From positions 6,974,001-7,038,000 of the forward strand of contig JBBDHG010000008.1 in NCBI GenBank assembly GCA_037951165.1: a stretch of DNA of 64,000 nucleotides. The letters run 5' to 3'. The stretch is from Lophius americanus (lineage: Eukaryota; Chordata; Actinopteri; Lophiiformes; Lophiidae). The notes below the pieces were generated by a model. The model saw only the letters and a program-made list of their open reading frames with translations. It made no database searches and was not told the origin of the DNA. Shown here piece after piece: positions 46,639 to 59,851 of this stretch (the first letter of the stretch is position 1; every line of letters starts with the position of its first letter). Both the position numbers and the translations under genes were made by a program.

Positions 46639-47684
46639 TATACATTTGAGACATCAAATTACTTACAGACAAAATCAATATTACATTATTGTATAATGAA
46701 TAACTAAATGTTGATAATGTGAAGGTATTGTGGGGCGGGCACCAATAGCAGGAATGTCTTTTAGCATAAACCTTTTTCACAATTCCTTGTCTAATATCGA
46801 TTTGATATTGCCATGAAAACATCTACAAATTGGTCCTTCAAAAAACTTTTATCCAAGTTTCTCATCAAATACTACATTTTACAAGATTACATTTGAACAT
46901 ATCTTGATAAGGATTGCCCAATACAGTTTTTTACTGAATAGACATTGAACGCACCATACAATGTTCTGCTGAGCTGACAGCTACAGTACATTAGTGAGCT
47001 CTCCTGCCGATGTCAACATCATTATTTGATTTGATTTGTTGTTCACAACTTAGCATTATTAGAGCTGTTAGTAGCAATTGGGAATAAACTAAGCTCTAAG
47101 CAGGATCTGGGTCTTTGAGTCAACCCAGAGCAAATTAAACCAACAGCTTTTATAGAATAACGATAAAAGGCTGAGGGAAGATGTGAGAAGGTAGGTGTTG
47201 TGTGGTAACCACATGGGATGCAGGGACAAATGGGAAGAAAGGGGAAGGGTTGTGTGGTAACTACATGGGGAACAAATGGTAGAGGGCTGGGAATGACTGG
47301 TTAGGGCAATTGTATCACACAAAAATGTGTATTCCTTCTTCGATACTTTGGTTTGGATGTGCTCACTAGCACTAGCTCACGTTGTTTATGAGAGGGTGCA
47401 GGGCAGTAAGCAAAACAAATCATTAACCATTTTTAATATTGAAGTTTGAAAATATGTTTCGTTCATTTTGGGATTTTGCAGGACAAATGAAACAAAATGA
47501 ATTTGAGGGAAAACGCTGCCTACTGACAGGTAACCAGGATGATCAGATAATCTATGTTTACTTCAGTTATGAGTGGTTATAACAAATTGTCTGTCAGATG
47601 GTGTCTGGAGACATGAATATGTCCGTATCGTTTAACATTTAACTTCATCGCTAATATAACCAAGCCGGTACGCTGTGTCTCCGA

Positions 47685-47790
47685 GTGTGTATTTTAGTGC
47701 ATGTGTACGAGCGTGAGTGTTCTTGTGTGTTTGCATGTCCGTGTGTATATGTTTGTGCATGTGTCCGTCTGTGTATGTTCGTGCGAGTCT
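47685..47790. repeat. Degenerate (TG)n tract
   Basis: TG-rich with many substitutions. It yields paired open frames on both strands, both artefacts. Confidence 0.7.
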
Positions 47791-48639
47791 CAAAGTATGT
47801 CTTTGTATTAGCAACATTAATAGAAGTCCCTAATTTCCCGCGGGGGCGTGGTTACACGACTGCTTTTGTTCTCCGAGTCTGGTGTGAGTCTTGACAGCCT
47901 TTTGACCAATCAAGGGGCAGACGATTGATGAACTTGCTACACATCTGAATGTAAACTCGCAAACAATCATTTAAATTTGTCAGAAACATAACGGGTTGAG
48001 GAGAACTATCAGGTTTAGTTTTTTACCTCGACTCGGCAACAAAGGTTGGATAATTATCTTGAAGATGTTGGAGCCAATAGCAGCAACTTTTCTACAGCAG
48101 GCTTTGCCGATAGGCTCTTCATTCTACTGTATGTATGTACTGAGTAACATGTGACAAATAAAATAAAGATATTATTATAATAATTTACAATAGCCACCCA
48201 GGTGGTCATTTGGTAGATATCGAAAATGCTTAAACACTGACGGCTTGATACATTTCTTTGCTAGATAGAGCTCTGGAGTTTCAGTTCCCTCTGCCATTTC
48301 CTCATACTAACGTTGACCACACAGACACCCACAGATATACGTGATTCAGTAGATGTGAGAGAGATTTCTTGTCTCCCAAATTACCGTAGTTTATAGAGTT
48401 CTTACGATTATCACACCAGGACTTAAGTAATCAAAGTTTATTGCAAAAACGATTACTCATGACATCCCTATTGCAAAATAATGCACTGTCCATTTAGTAT
48501 GTTTGCTTTAATGAATATTTAGATTTACTTAGCCTGAAAGAATTCGGGGTGCTTATATTTGATAAGTTTGAAAGAAAGGTGCTAATTGGCGCAGCGTTGC
48601 ACACGGATACAGTTTGTAATACCGAAAAGCCGGTTCCAT

Positions 48640-48803
48640 TGATATATTGGAACCGCTCTGGAGGAGCGATAATATATAGCCCTGAAAAAGTGGCCCAGAT
48701 TGTTTTTGTCTGCTGTATGTTGCACAAAATTGCCAAACATGACGTGTTGGAGCATGATGGCATGGATGTGGAGAAGGAGAATGACCACTGGCCACATGTT
48801 TAG
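48640..48803 (+). pseudogene. HARBI1-like (PIF/Harbinger) transposase C-terminal remnant
   Basis: The frame reads RSGGAIIYSPEKVAQIVF, then CCMLHKIAKHDV and a short acidic tail before a stop at 48801-48803. The pattern YSPEK, two Cys and LHxIA is characteristic of the C-terminal end of PIF/Harbinger DDE transposases such as HARBI1. The catalytic part is not recognisable upstream: the frame is open back to 48549 but no longer resembles the family. It is broken, and no intact transposase is encoded. Confidence 0.6.
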
Positions 48804-48910
48804 CTGTGTGCACTCCTATGCGCTCTCCTCCCTTTCCATTCCCCGTGTGCTCCTTCATGGCACTGCTTTGATAGAGAAACCTTACCAAAAGTCGGGTTTA
48901 CAATGTTTAT

Positions 48911-49511
48911 TGCAATGTTGGTCGCCTGTTTACATGACTTGTGATCACTTCCGACCCGGTGTTTACATGCATCGACTCATCCAATCGGAAACATCTTTCA
49001 GACATACGCAGACGATCCACACTCCCGTTCATAAGGCGGCGATAATGCTTCGGTGAGTTGGGTACTGACCGCCAACATGCACCCAGAAGAATAATACGAC
49101 AGCGTAAGCGTAAGTGACCTTTCGCCCATCTATCCGTCCAAATATGTTAAACTCTAACAAAGATGCAATGAATAAATCACTCTCCGATGCAGACCGGTAC
49201 TGTTTTGAAGTCGGCATATTTAAAATGCGTTGCGGCGCCGAAAAAACTTAGTGGAGCATTACGTCACAGTGCTGGGCATGCGCAGATACAATTCAAACGG
49301 AAATATTTCCGATACAGCGTTTGCATGCAGCGACTGGCTATCGGAAAGGCTTTCCGAAAGGACTTAGACTACCTCCTTGTAAAGGAATAAAATGTCAATC
49401 GTAAAGGTTCTTTCAATTCGGAAATGGGGTGTTTACATGCAGCGTTTTCTTTCCCGATTAGACGTGTTTTCCGAAGCTAATCGGAATTACGCTGTCCATG
49501 TAAACCCACCT
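48911..49511. mobile_element. Harbinger-like element, copy D (3' part, next to transposase remnant)
   Basis: It has the same orientation as copy A and matches from the block GTTGGTCGCCTGTTTACATG to the right end CCATGTAAACCCACC. The left terminal repeat is absent. In its place the sequence continues upstream into a HARBI1-like coding remnant (48640-48803). That is what a longer, transposase-bearing member would look like. Confidence 0.75.
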
Positions 49512-50699
49512 TTTGCTGTACCCCATGTTCGATCCATCTTGTCAGGGCACTGATGGCCGTCCTCAAACCTCATACAGCGCAAATAAACTGCCTTGGGTGC
49601 GCTTCAATGGTCCGAGTTTCGCGCCTGAGCACTGGTGCCACATAGGACACATTTCTCTCACCGACTGCGCAATGGATGAAAATGCCATCTTCAAGAGCTG
49701 GATACTGATTTTTCTGTTTCTTCAGCAACTCCCATCAATGTCCTCATAAACTTGCTTGATAATGAAGTTTTTATTAAGAGCTATGTTTTCTTTGCTCTTC
49801 TTATGTCTTGCCATTGTTCTTTTTGTTTAACGCACTTGACTTTCTCGCAGATACTCTCCCAAATAGCGATTCTATTAGAAATATTCAGATTTCTTTGTCC
49901 TACCTCAATAATATTTTATTTGCCTCCCCCACTAAAACCTCGAATTACATGACGTTACATTTCATTTTGCGTTTGTGGACACTGCTCTCCATCCAAACTG
50001 TCCATGGCGGAAAACGGTAACACATGCAAATGCATGTACCGCCTCTAACATTTCTGCCCCTGTTGTCATTCACGCAACCAAAAGCGCAATCTGTTAGAAC
50101 GCGCACGCAATTTAGCACCCTTTATTTTGAATCTTAGAAGATCAGTCCAAGTAAGTTTGTTTGAGTTGTTGGTAGATTTAGAAACTGGCAGTAGCTCCAT
50201 CCATTTTTCTGTAACCTAGGGTATTGTTGGGCCTGGGAGGAGGTTTGCGCTCTGTGAGTGCTTTTACTGGTTATCGTTGTTTTTCTCTCCTGAAGGTCTG
50301 GTCCAACTGTACTTATGGTCCAGTGCAGTGTAACAATCTTTCCACTTGTGCCACTCTTGTAATTAAGCTCTGTGTTTTCGAGGTTTCAGAAAAAATACGC
50401 AATGATTGGCATTGGACGCGCGTTGGCTAAGGTGCCCTATGCATATAGGCTGAAGCAGCAGCCAGTACGTTTTTTTGGATTTTGTTCACGTTTCTTTTTA
50501 TAGCCTGTGCAAACAGATCACTTCCACTCGTCTTCTTCCTGCAATACTAACTTAGCAGATTCTTAATGTGTTTTACTTAAGTTTGGTGCTATTTGTCAAT
50601 GAATTATTTTGTTATTTTTGAAACATTTTTGTCTCCCATCATTATGTTGGAGTCCAAGAGCCGGGATGTAACACTGTTAGAACGCACCAATTGCTATTA

Positions 50700-51080
50700 A
50701 TTACTATGCTTAAGGCTAAAGAAATTCCAGAAGAGATGAGACTGAGGGTGATTGAAATACATCTGTCTTGGAAGAGTTTACAAAGACACATTGTCTACAA
50801 ATAGACACCGTCTCCTTGACAGAAGCAAATTCCTCCAATTCCTAGTCGAAATCCGGACGTGAACCCCAGTAAGGTGCTATGTGGCAGGAACTGAAAAGAT
50901 TAGCTCTTCCTCACAAACCCTCCAATGTGGTTGCACTAAAATTGTTCCAAAAAGAAGAATGGATCAAGATCCCATCTTAACATCAAAGACGGATCCATAG
51001 TTATCAAAGATAACTGTGTTTGGTTACGGCTGTTATTGCTTATGGTGGCACAACAAGGTGCTACGTTCAGGAATGCAAAT
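50700..51080 (+). pseudogene. Tc1-like transposase, internally deleted
   Basis: It starts with MLKAKEIPEEMRLRVIEIHL (a Tc1 N-terminus), then jumps to the C-terminal region: a PDVNPSKVLC-like stretch (PDLNPIE in active elements), HKPSNVVALKLF, KEEWIKIPS and a GGTTRCY-like end. The DNA-binding domain and most of the catalytic core are missing. It is unable to encode a transposase. Confidence 0.7.
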
Positions 51081-51826
51081 ATCTTTTCACACTAGTGTTG
51101 TTGGTAATAGTTAACCTTTTTGCCTTTTAATATAGAATTATCATTTTGATATTGCTTCTTTTTTTTGTAATTGTTTATTTATTAGTTTTTTTATTAATAA
51201 AGAACATAAAGATTAAATCTGAGGGGAAGAGAGCTGCACACAATTGTAAAGAAAAATATAAATAATTAAATGAGTATATAAAAGTAGAAATAATCATAAA
51301 AATACATATTAAACAATTTAACAGTCACTGAGGACTGTCTGTGTGTAGCTCAGAACACATAGTTCTACTTGGATGGATGACCAGAGATCCAGAAAAGGTG
51401 CTGATGTTCTGAGAAAAAGATCTTCCTTGTTTTTTACAAGATAGGTGTTTGCTTCCACCTGTGTGTTTCATTCAAGATTGATGTCTTTGTAAGTTCCATT
51501 TGACTAAGATGCATTTCTTCTCCATTTAGGTTATGAATGACGATCGTCTTTATGGAAATGTACACCAGATAGTATCCTATCCAGAACAGTACCTTGCAGA
51601 TATTGTATTGGTATAATGTCAATCGGGAATGGCAACACTTGAATTACTATATCATGCATTTTATCCCAGGGATATAATCATGTTGATTTTTTCGTAGTGG
51701 TGCTGAGATAAAATTCTAAAGTCACCCATGTCAACAATTGCAATAAAAGGAAACAAAAACAACAAATATGTCTTCAGGAGGATAGCATGTTGTGGTGCAA
51801 ATAACTTTCTTTTTGTTTCCTGACAG

Positions 51827-52117
51827 TTTGTATGTAACAAGACTGAGAGTACGACATGATGTCCCAGATCTCGTTCCAACTCTCCATCACTTCAGTCCTG
51901 GTGCTTACACTAGTCCTGTCTCACTCGGCATCGGCGGGTCGCTCCGACAGAAACATGATATCAGAGGAGTATGTGGGCGCCACAGTGAACGCAACAGTGT
52001 TGGATGGACGTGGAAATGCCATCCAAATGATGAGCAGCGACGATGGGACGTATGGGCAGAACTCACCAAAAGTAGACACCCGGGGTATCGTCATTGCACC
52101 TGCAATTCATCATGGAG
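51827..52117 (+). CDS. PA-domain membrane RING E3 ligase (RNF130/150/128-like), first coding exon
   Basis: The exon follows a good acceptor (T-rich tract, CAG at 51824-51826) and ends at GGAG|GTAAAG, after 87 codons plus one base. Two adjacent ATGs start the frame at 51856 and 51859, preceded by 29 bases of 5' UTR. Residues 1-27 form a signal peptide ending SHSASA. The next 60 residues match the start of the PA domain in Goliath/GRAIL-type E3 ligases: EEYVGATVNATV, GRG, then YGQNSPK and RGIVIAP, with one NAT glycosylation sequon. RNF130 looks closest by eye, but the match is too loose to name an ortholog. In this family the rest of the PA domain, one membrane helix and a RING-H2 domain follow. 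Those exons were not found here and may lie past 64 kb or be absent. Confidence 0.6.
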
Positions 52118-52119
52118 GT

Positions 52120-54420
52120 AAAGACATCACAACACACCTGAGGTCACAACACACTTGGGTATTGAACTTTTTGAAGATATGAGAACACACATTTTTGACT
52201 TGCCCAAGGTTTGCTTCTAATAATTATGTCACTGCTGGATCACTTGGAACTCAACTGGATGGTTGAAATGTCCAACAGTTTCATTGTCACCCATAGCCAG
52301 TCAGGTTTAAATTGCAGGTGTTGCTAGCAACTGACACATCCAGGAATACAAATTCCACTCACCACAGATGGTGACCAAAAGAGTAACATTAGTTCAACTG
52401 GCCTACAGACCTCATGTAAAGTTAATTTTTCTCCATTTTGCTGCCATTTAATATGCAGGATACATTGAAAACATTAATTTGATCCATTTTCTGTCCATTT
52501 GTTCTCATGGGGTGTTCACACATAATCCAGAGAAAACTTTAAGTGTGCAGCGTTTACATGTAAGCCCATGCAAAGTCATCAGAAGTCATATATTTAAGTC
52601 AGGCGACGCAAAATGACACAAGTGTTGCAATACAAATTGCCTGACACCTGTAATTTATGTTATCAATGTCTTCGCTTGAGTTTAAAAATTTCAACTAGAT
52701 TGAGAAATGTGCATGATGCTGTGCCACTAAAGCCTGTCTGCATTAAGATTTTCAAGATGTCACACACCTAGACCTCAGTAGGATGTTGGTGTAGAAATAG
52801 AAAACAAGGTTATCAAAAGTCCATGTGAAACTTTGAGGTTTGTACATACTTATATCAGACAACAAAGAAGGGGGAGCGTGGAAAGAATCCAGTCCAATGC
52901 CAAGCATTGGACAATGTGACTTTTAGTCGGTTTGGTTAGTCTCATATTCACAGTACTCCCTACGTCTCCAATGGTTTTTGTGAAGAAAATGCTACTGTTT
53001 TATTTAAATCTGAAAAGAAGTAAAACAACAAATCATTTAAAAATGTTTTTGAAAATAGTCACAAGAATCAAACTTGGGGTTGTTGCATTACATTGTTTCA
53101 CAACTAAATTGAATTTTTGAAATATTATGAAACGAGGAGAAATTATAAAACCTGCGGCCATTCATGCTTTTTTGGAGAACAGAGTGTTCTGAAATGGATG
53201 TAAGCAAATCTTAAATTTCCATTATCTTCCTTTTTAAATAAAGTTGGAACAGTGAACAACTTTGTAGCGACATGAAATCCAACCAATCGAAGGCCATCGG
53301 ACAAAACTGTATATTTGTCATTGTATAGATATTTCCAGATATAATACAGAGAAACCCCTGACTGATTCAGGTGAGAAAGAGATTAATCCGTTGAGCTACA
53401 CTGTGCTTGTACCAAAACAAACGCTTCACATTTGGACGTGGAAAACACAATTAGAGTCAAACACTCATTATTCATAAGCATATTTTTGCCACAGGAGCTA
53501 CACCACAAAACATTACCACAAATCCCCATTTGATGTGCTCCATCTCATGTAGCAGATGAAGAAACAAATCATCAATAAAAGAGGAGTGGTAGCCCACAAA
53601 AATCGAAAAGACCTTACGGAGACAATTTTGATCTCAATTCTCAGCAAATAAAATTATAAGTTTCATTTTAGCAAGAATGGCACTGCCCAAATTCATCCAA
53701 TAAGAGTTTTAATGAAAACAGGGTTTATCTTTACAGTTCATATTTTCTGAAATTCACAATTTACCCAAAATGAGGAATACATCCCTCTCATAGTAGTTTA
53801 CTGTATAAAAATATGATATACAGTATATTCTTTTTTTCCACAAAAGGAAGTGCATCTTTGGCGTTTGGGGCATAATGACGAATCTCACGTATAGAGAGTA
53901 TGTCAATGACAGCAGTTCCTACTTTAGCCTGATTTATGGGCAGGTGCTCAAGAATTATGTGTTTTGACAGACTCGGGTTTCTTCCAATTTATTTATTTAT
54001 GTAGTACAATGGTTCAAAATACATCAAATAAAATAAAACCCTATAGAATCTGCAGATCAAGCAGCATGAAATTTTACCATAGTGTACATTGCGATGATAT
54101 TTAAGATGATGGCATAAATTTGTCTTTCTGCTAATGTGGCAAAATATTGGATACAATGCTTATGTTTTTGAATTTAATCCTCTTCTCTGAATCCAAAAAA
54201 AACTCAAAACGTCAGAATGTGAATCTTTTTGGTAGAAGCATGTGTTTTGTTCGATTAATTTAATCACCTGCATCGGTATAGTTTTCTTCTCGATTCATTT
54301 AGTATTATTTTTTTATAGTTTTCTGTGACTACCCTGACTACTAGTACGAGAGACACTTTTGCTGTTATTACCTACTGCAAACGTGATGTATAGCCAGACA
54401 TTATCTTTTGCAAGTATTCC
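52120..54420. other. Region following the PA-domain exon, no next exon found
   Basis: I looked for the next exon of the E3 ligase (Cys-Asp-Pro and WIALI-like PA-domain segments) and did not see it. The sequence is AT-rich with probable transposon debris near 53110-53280. Confidence 0.5.
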
Positions 54421-54429
54421 TGAGGAAAT

Positions 54430-54790
54430 TGCCAATCCCTCACAGGCAAAGGACCCCGGTTTTGTCATTTTCATTGGCTAAATCATTTTTACTCTAGTCC
54501 CTCCAAAGATCTTCTATTGGAATCAAGTCAGGCAATTGTGACAGTCACTCTAGACTGTTCCAGTACTTCTTCTGAATCCTATAACTCATAGACTTTGAGG
54601 TATGGTTGGGATCATTGTCCTTTTTAATGTCTAATGGCCCCCAAACTTCAGTTTCCTCCCAGGTGGTGAGACTTGTTCTTCATGGACTTTCTGTTATTTC
54701 CGAAGTAACAAAGCAGTCTCTAAGTTTCCAGTAAAAGTTCCAGTGCTCCTTTTTTTTAAAGCTTCACACAACAGCATCCCAAAATGTCTT
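54430..54790 (-). pseudogene. Tc1-like transposase fragment
   Basis: The minus strand reads KDNDPNHTSKSMSYRIQKKY with LSQLPDLIPIEDLWRD, the DDE core segment DNDPKHT ... PDLNPIE of Tc1 transposases, with stops in between. It is from a different subfamily than the copy at 23330. Confidence 0.7.
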
Positions 54791-54904
54791 TGCCTCATCC
54801 TGATGGTTTTGAGTGTCCAGAATCCAACATTACTTGTGCTTTTGGGTCACTGTCTCGGTGTGGTATACATCTGGAATTTGTGCATTGAGTCCTCATTCTA
54901 AAGT

Positions 54905-57040
54905 CTACAGTGGGGCCGTTCCCACCCGGATGGTTCCAGATACAGTGAACCAAGTGCAAGCTGGGCCAGATATAAGGCGGGGTTATCGCAGCAAACCAAA
55001 ACTCTTTGTCGCCATGTTCAGAACCCTCGGCAAGAGAGCATTGCGTCTACCAGATGAATCAAAAACTGTAACTTTATGATGAAAAGTTTTATATTGGACA
55101 TGAAGTCAGCTGCCGTGGACGTGGGGATGAAAACTGGGCATTGTTACTAAGTCGATGGTGAAGCAAATACAGTGCAACATGTCTGCAGTGGAGTACGGCT
55201 GGACAGAACCGATAAACAACAGATTAAAGACAAACTTCAGATGTTGGACATGACTACAGAGACCAAGCCTGGATATCCGGCAACGTGACATGAAGAGACG
55301 TTGGTGGATAATAGAGTACTTCAATGATCCACAGAACCATGGTAGGTTTGATTTCCACATTTTTCATCTTGTTGAAATTAGTAGCTTAGATTATTTAGAT
55401 AAAGTTAGCTGAGCAGCAGTTAGCCTCCAGCTAACCGTAACTAACATCAGCGGTTTACCATGATTAACATGACGAGGTCTCTGCTAACCTCACTTACTCC
55501 TGACTTCTGATCAGGTTAACTTTTCTATACAAGTGTCATGGACAAATTAATAATTGTTCTCTTTTTTTTATTATTATTCATAGATGAAGTCTGCCATAAT
55601 ATAAAGATGAAGCTACCACTCTACTGCAGCTCATCCGTACCAAAGTGAAGTTTTGTGCTCCACCATCTTCATCTTCATCACAGGAACCAGATGAGGTCAA
55701 ATTAATTCTTTAAACAACAGTAATTCAGAAGGCACTGATAAATTGAATTTTTTCACAATACGCTAAACTAGTTATATGGACTTATGTTACAGTGTGGATA
55801 TCGAGTTAGAATATTATATTCCAGTACAGAGGTAAATAAAATGTAAAATACATTGTTCTGATTCTATTTTATATACCATTTAGGTACTGATTACAGTTTG
55901 GGATATAATACTACAGTATCAGATAAAGTAATGCCATAATGTACTTTATAAAACATCATTATATCTGAAGTCGTGTTATAAATGGATGTATTTTTTATTT
56001 TATTTCTCTTTCTTGGGCACAGGAAAAGAGAATCAACAATAGTAAGGAGCTGCTGTGATATCAGGAGAAGACAGATGCTTGCAGCGCAGCTGAAGAAAAC
56101 AGACCAAAATTAAGTTTCAAGATTATATTAAAAAACACCTTTACATAGTATTGTTTTATATTATCGAGAAACTTGGTAGCTCTTGTATGATACTGTATAG
56201 AATGTTCTTTGACAATAACATTTGTTTGTGATGAACATGTTCGCTACAATATGCTTAATTTATTGAAACATAACACACTACTTACTGTGTACTATACTAT
56301 AGTATAGGTGTGTTTTGAGTACCAAAACAGAAAAGGTTGTATTAAAAAGTTGCAGTGTTGCTGCCAAACAATTTAATCCCTTAATTAAAGTAGTAAGTTA
56401 ATAATCCCTCTAATGTCTGTTAAAGTTGACAAATAATAATAACAGTAAATCTATGTTTGTTAAAGTAGAGCATTAGTAAAGCTTTAATGTCATAATGCCC
56501 AAACAGAACGCTTAGTGTGTACATGACCGTCTGGAGGTTCATCAGTGACAATGTCTCCATGTTCCACACAAAGCGGGAAGTTTCAGACCATCAGCCGTCA
56601 GAATACCTGTAAAGATAAACATCGGTGTATTATTAATATGTTTGATTAATTAAATACCCGTCGGTTGCTGCAAAGTCGCTATGTTGTAGGCTGTAGCTAA
56701 GAGACTAACATTAGCATCTTATTTTCAACTTTAATAAAGAGTCAGGACATGAAAGGTACTTGTCATTTTCACCAGACATAATCGCTGTCTACAGCCGTCA
56801 AGACGAGGGAATGTATGAAAGTCATGTTTGGATCCAGGTGTATTTACTTAAGACCAGCCACAGCACTTGCAACGAAACACGGGCCGCTATTGTTGTTGTT
56901 GTTTTAGAGATACGGTTGCTGGGAAAGTGGAGACATCCAACACTTAAGTAGTGAGCACGAGGCGCCGACTGAGAGCTGGCTGTAGCACCAGCCCGGAACC
57001 GGCACCTGGTTCCGTGTTGGTGGGAACGAGGCTAGTATAT
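54905..57040. mobile_element. Possible DNA transposon with diverged terminal repeats
   Basis: GGGGCCGTTCCCACCCGG near 54911 and, inverted, TTGGTGGGAACGAGGC near 57015-57030 resemble each other and a common fish transposon end. The interior has a donor-like CATG|GTAGGT (55341), an acceptor-like TTCATAG (55582) and short open frames I do not recognise. Assignment is tentative. Confidence 0.3.
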
Positions 57041-57448
57041 ACCGTTTTACAGAACATATTCAATGTTGGGCTGCTGCTGCTTAATTCTGTGCTCTTCTAT
57101 ATAAATGTAATCGCAGTGTAATGAGTGACATTGTTATTCCACATCTGAGGTGGCAGTCAAGGTTGAAACAGAGGTCGATCTAACATCTGTTTAAACACAA
57201 GTTGAAAAGACAGGACAGAAGTATGAGGTTATGACAAAAAATAATGTACATAGTCCACAACCAACCTGAAAAAAGAATTTGCTGCTTAAATTCAGCTGCA
57301 ATTATTCCAAGAGAACAACACACTTTGACCCACAGTGAGGGTGTTGATGTCTTTATACAAACATCAGCATGCCGTCATGTCATCTCTTCCCTGGACATTG
57401 CACCAGCTGAACATTTCTTAAACTGGCCATATGGCCATGGATTGACAA

Positions 57449-57564
57449 CAAACAATGTTTGAGCAGATACTGGTGAAATTCATTGTCATGTATAAAAAAG
57501 AAAAATGTTGGACAAATTATATTCAATTGAAGCTGTTTGCAAATTCCCCAGGGCGTAGTTGTCA
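57449..57564 (+). repeat. 116-bp inverted repeat, arm 1
   Basis: It matches the reverse complement of 59852-59967 with three mismatches and no gaps. It contains the blocks TCATTGTCATGTATAAAAAA and TATATTCAATTGAAGCTGTT. Confidence 0.92.
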
Positions 57565-58329
57565 TCTAATGTTGTCACATTAGATTTCCTAAGTGTTTAT
57601 TATTTATAATATTATTAGTAGAAGTAGTGGGTATAAAAATGCTTGTAATTACAGTAGGTGGGTTTACATGGACAGCCTAATTCCAAATAGATTCGGAAAA
57701 GCCAATACAATTTTATAATTTTTTTACTTCATTTATCACATGTTACAACATACATCCATACAGTACGACATCTTGAAATTTATCCCTAAATTTGACCAAT
57801 GCCTGAGTGTGAGTGTTGCATGCAAACACCCCTTTCCGAATGAGATTTAATTCCTTTGCAAAGAGGTAGTCTTGTAGTCTTTTGGAATGACGTTCGGAAA
57901 GGCAACCGCTGCATGAAAACTCTGTTGGCAGTTCTGGACACTTCCACTTCCTGCTGTAAGCACACGTCATTTCCTGTTGTTTGCAGTCGTTAGTTGATGC
58001 AAACTCTGCTGCTTAGAATGGTTGCATGTAATTTACCCCAATTATAACGATATTTTTCAAAAGTTCTCTTTTATCAACAGTAATTTCACATTAGCACTCA
58101 ACTACTTAATCGTATTTAGAAATACTCGCTAAATCTGCGCTTCGTTTTCGAAATACCTAGCCACTAAACTAAAAGATAGATACGGCTTATTTCTCTTCTC
58201 TCCCTCTCCTGCTCTCTCGCTTGCTGACTGTGTCATATTTTTAGCTATTCCTCTGCTTCCTTTAACTCTAATAATACATGTGACAGGTGTTCAAACACAA
58301 ATATATCTGAAAGAGCTCATAGTTCCATA

Positions 58330-58823
58330 TTGACCAACCATAACACTGCGTTCCCAGCATGCAGGGTTACTTGTCGTCCCTAGTGTCTCCAGAAGTAGAA
58401 TCGGAGCCAGGGGATTCAGCTATCAGGCTCCTCTCCTGTGGAACCATCTCCCAATTTCAGTTCAGGGGGCAGTCATTACACCATTCTGTATTTAAGAGTA
58501 GGCTTAAAACCTTCCTTTATGATAAAGCTTACAATTAAATGCTGGCCTAAGCTAGCTCTTAGCTATGCTGTCATAGGTTTACACTGCCAGGGGATCAGTC
58601 ATGATGCGCCGAGCTTTTCTCTCTTCCTCTTTCACTGCACTCTTTATACATCCCTCTCACTATAATGCACATCAGAGCATTATTGCCTATTACTAGCTTG
58701 ACGTCTTCCCTGGAGCCTTTGTGCTTTTTAAACCTGGCATCGTCGTATGGTTGGTGACTGCATCTGCTGATGTGGACCTGCTCGATGCCCACGGATTACA
58801 ATATGATCATGATGTTGGTTACA

Positions 58824-58871
<48 letters not shown>

Positions 58872-59185
58872 GTATAGTGTGTGGAGAAGCGGAAGAAAGT
58901 CGATTACCATTGCTGATATCATTGCTGCCCCCCCCCAAAACAAAAACGGTTATGGCAGTGGCCGTTCACCCTGAGTCTTGGATCTGCTCGGGGTTTCTAA
59001 CCGTTAAAAGGCAGTTTTTCTGACCACTGTCGCCAAGTGCTTGCTCACGGGGGAATTTGTTGGGTCCCTGTAAGATTATAACAGAAAGAGTTCGGTCTAG
59101 ACCTGCTCTCTCTTGAAAGCACCTTGTGACAACAGTTATTGTGAATTGGCGCTATATAAATAAAAATTGATTGATTGATTGATTT
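58330..59185 (+). mobile_element. LINE 3' end with TTGATTGATTGATT tail
   Basis: The start carries a C-terminal reverse transcriptase tail in broken frames (RGFSYQAPLLWNHLP-like, then LKTFLYDKAYN). A 3' UTR of about 600 bases follows, ending GGCGCTATATAAATAAAAAT and repeated TTGA. An (ATT)n microsatellite interrupts it at 58824-58870. Confidence 0.7.
58824..58870. repeat. (ATT)n microsatellite
   Basis: About 15 perfect ATT units. It explains the poly-Tyr and poly-Asn open frames on the two strands. Confidence 0.97.
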
Positions 59186-59851
59186 AGGAATAGTTCCTAG
59201 TGAGCGCGTGCCATGCGTCTCTACTCACTTGCAAGTGACCGGCATTTGATGATCTAGACCACAGCAGAAAGGTTTTTTTTAATGCAAACCCCCAAACAAT
59301 TAAGTGGGAAAGTAAGAAATAATGAAATAAAGAGCTTGGATAGGCTCAAGCCCTTGCAACCCTGAACAGGGTATGTGGTTATAAAGAATGAATGAACCAA
59401 AGACCTTTATCCATGATGTGGATCTATGTTTTCAGCATGAAGCGTGTTATGTTTCTGCTTTTAACGTTTCTGATGATGTTGATGTTAACATTCATAGTGA
59501 CCAACTTCATGTTTCATGTAACAATAGATTAAGTAAGTAGTAGTAACGTTATTCAGAGGAACTCTTGACTGTTCCTCTCTCCCTCATGCCTCCGGTATGG
59601 AAGTAAACATGAGTTATTATCAAGCTGTTCCTTCATTAAATGCATCACAGTGACAGAAAAAGTCCCCGATCACACGATGGACACCCACCTTCTGATGAAA
59701 CTCCCATCTATTGGTTGCTTGTGTCCTCGTCACACAGCTGTTTACACCTCTTCCAATTGATTTGTCTGCGTATGTAAACTTTGCTGAATACATCTCTGTT
59801 CATGTAAACAGTAGAACAGGAATATCCTTCGGAATTGTTTCATAGTGTGGT

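Noticed and set aside
47632..47894. Cys/Val-rich and His/Thr-rich open frames on the two strands
   Set aside because: Both come from a degenerate TG repeat.
58721..59023. Poly-Tyr and poly-Asn proteins
   Set aside because: Produced by the (ATT)n microsatellite.
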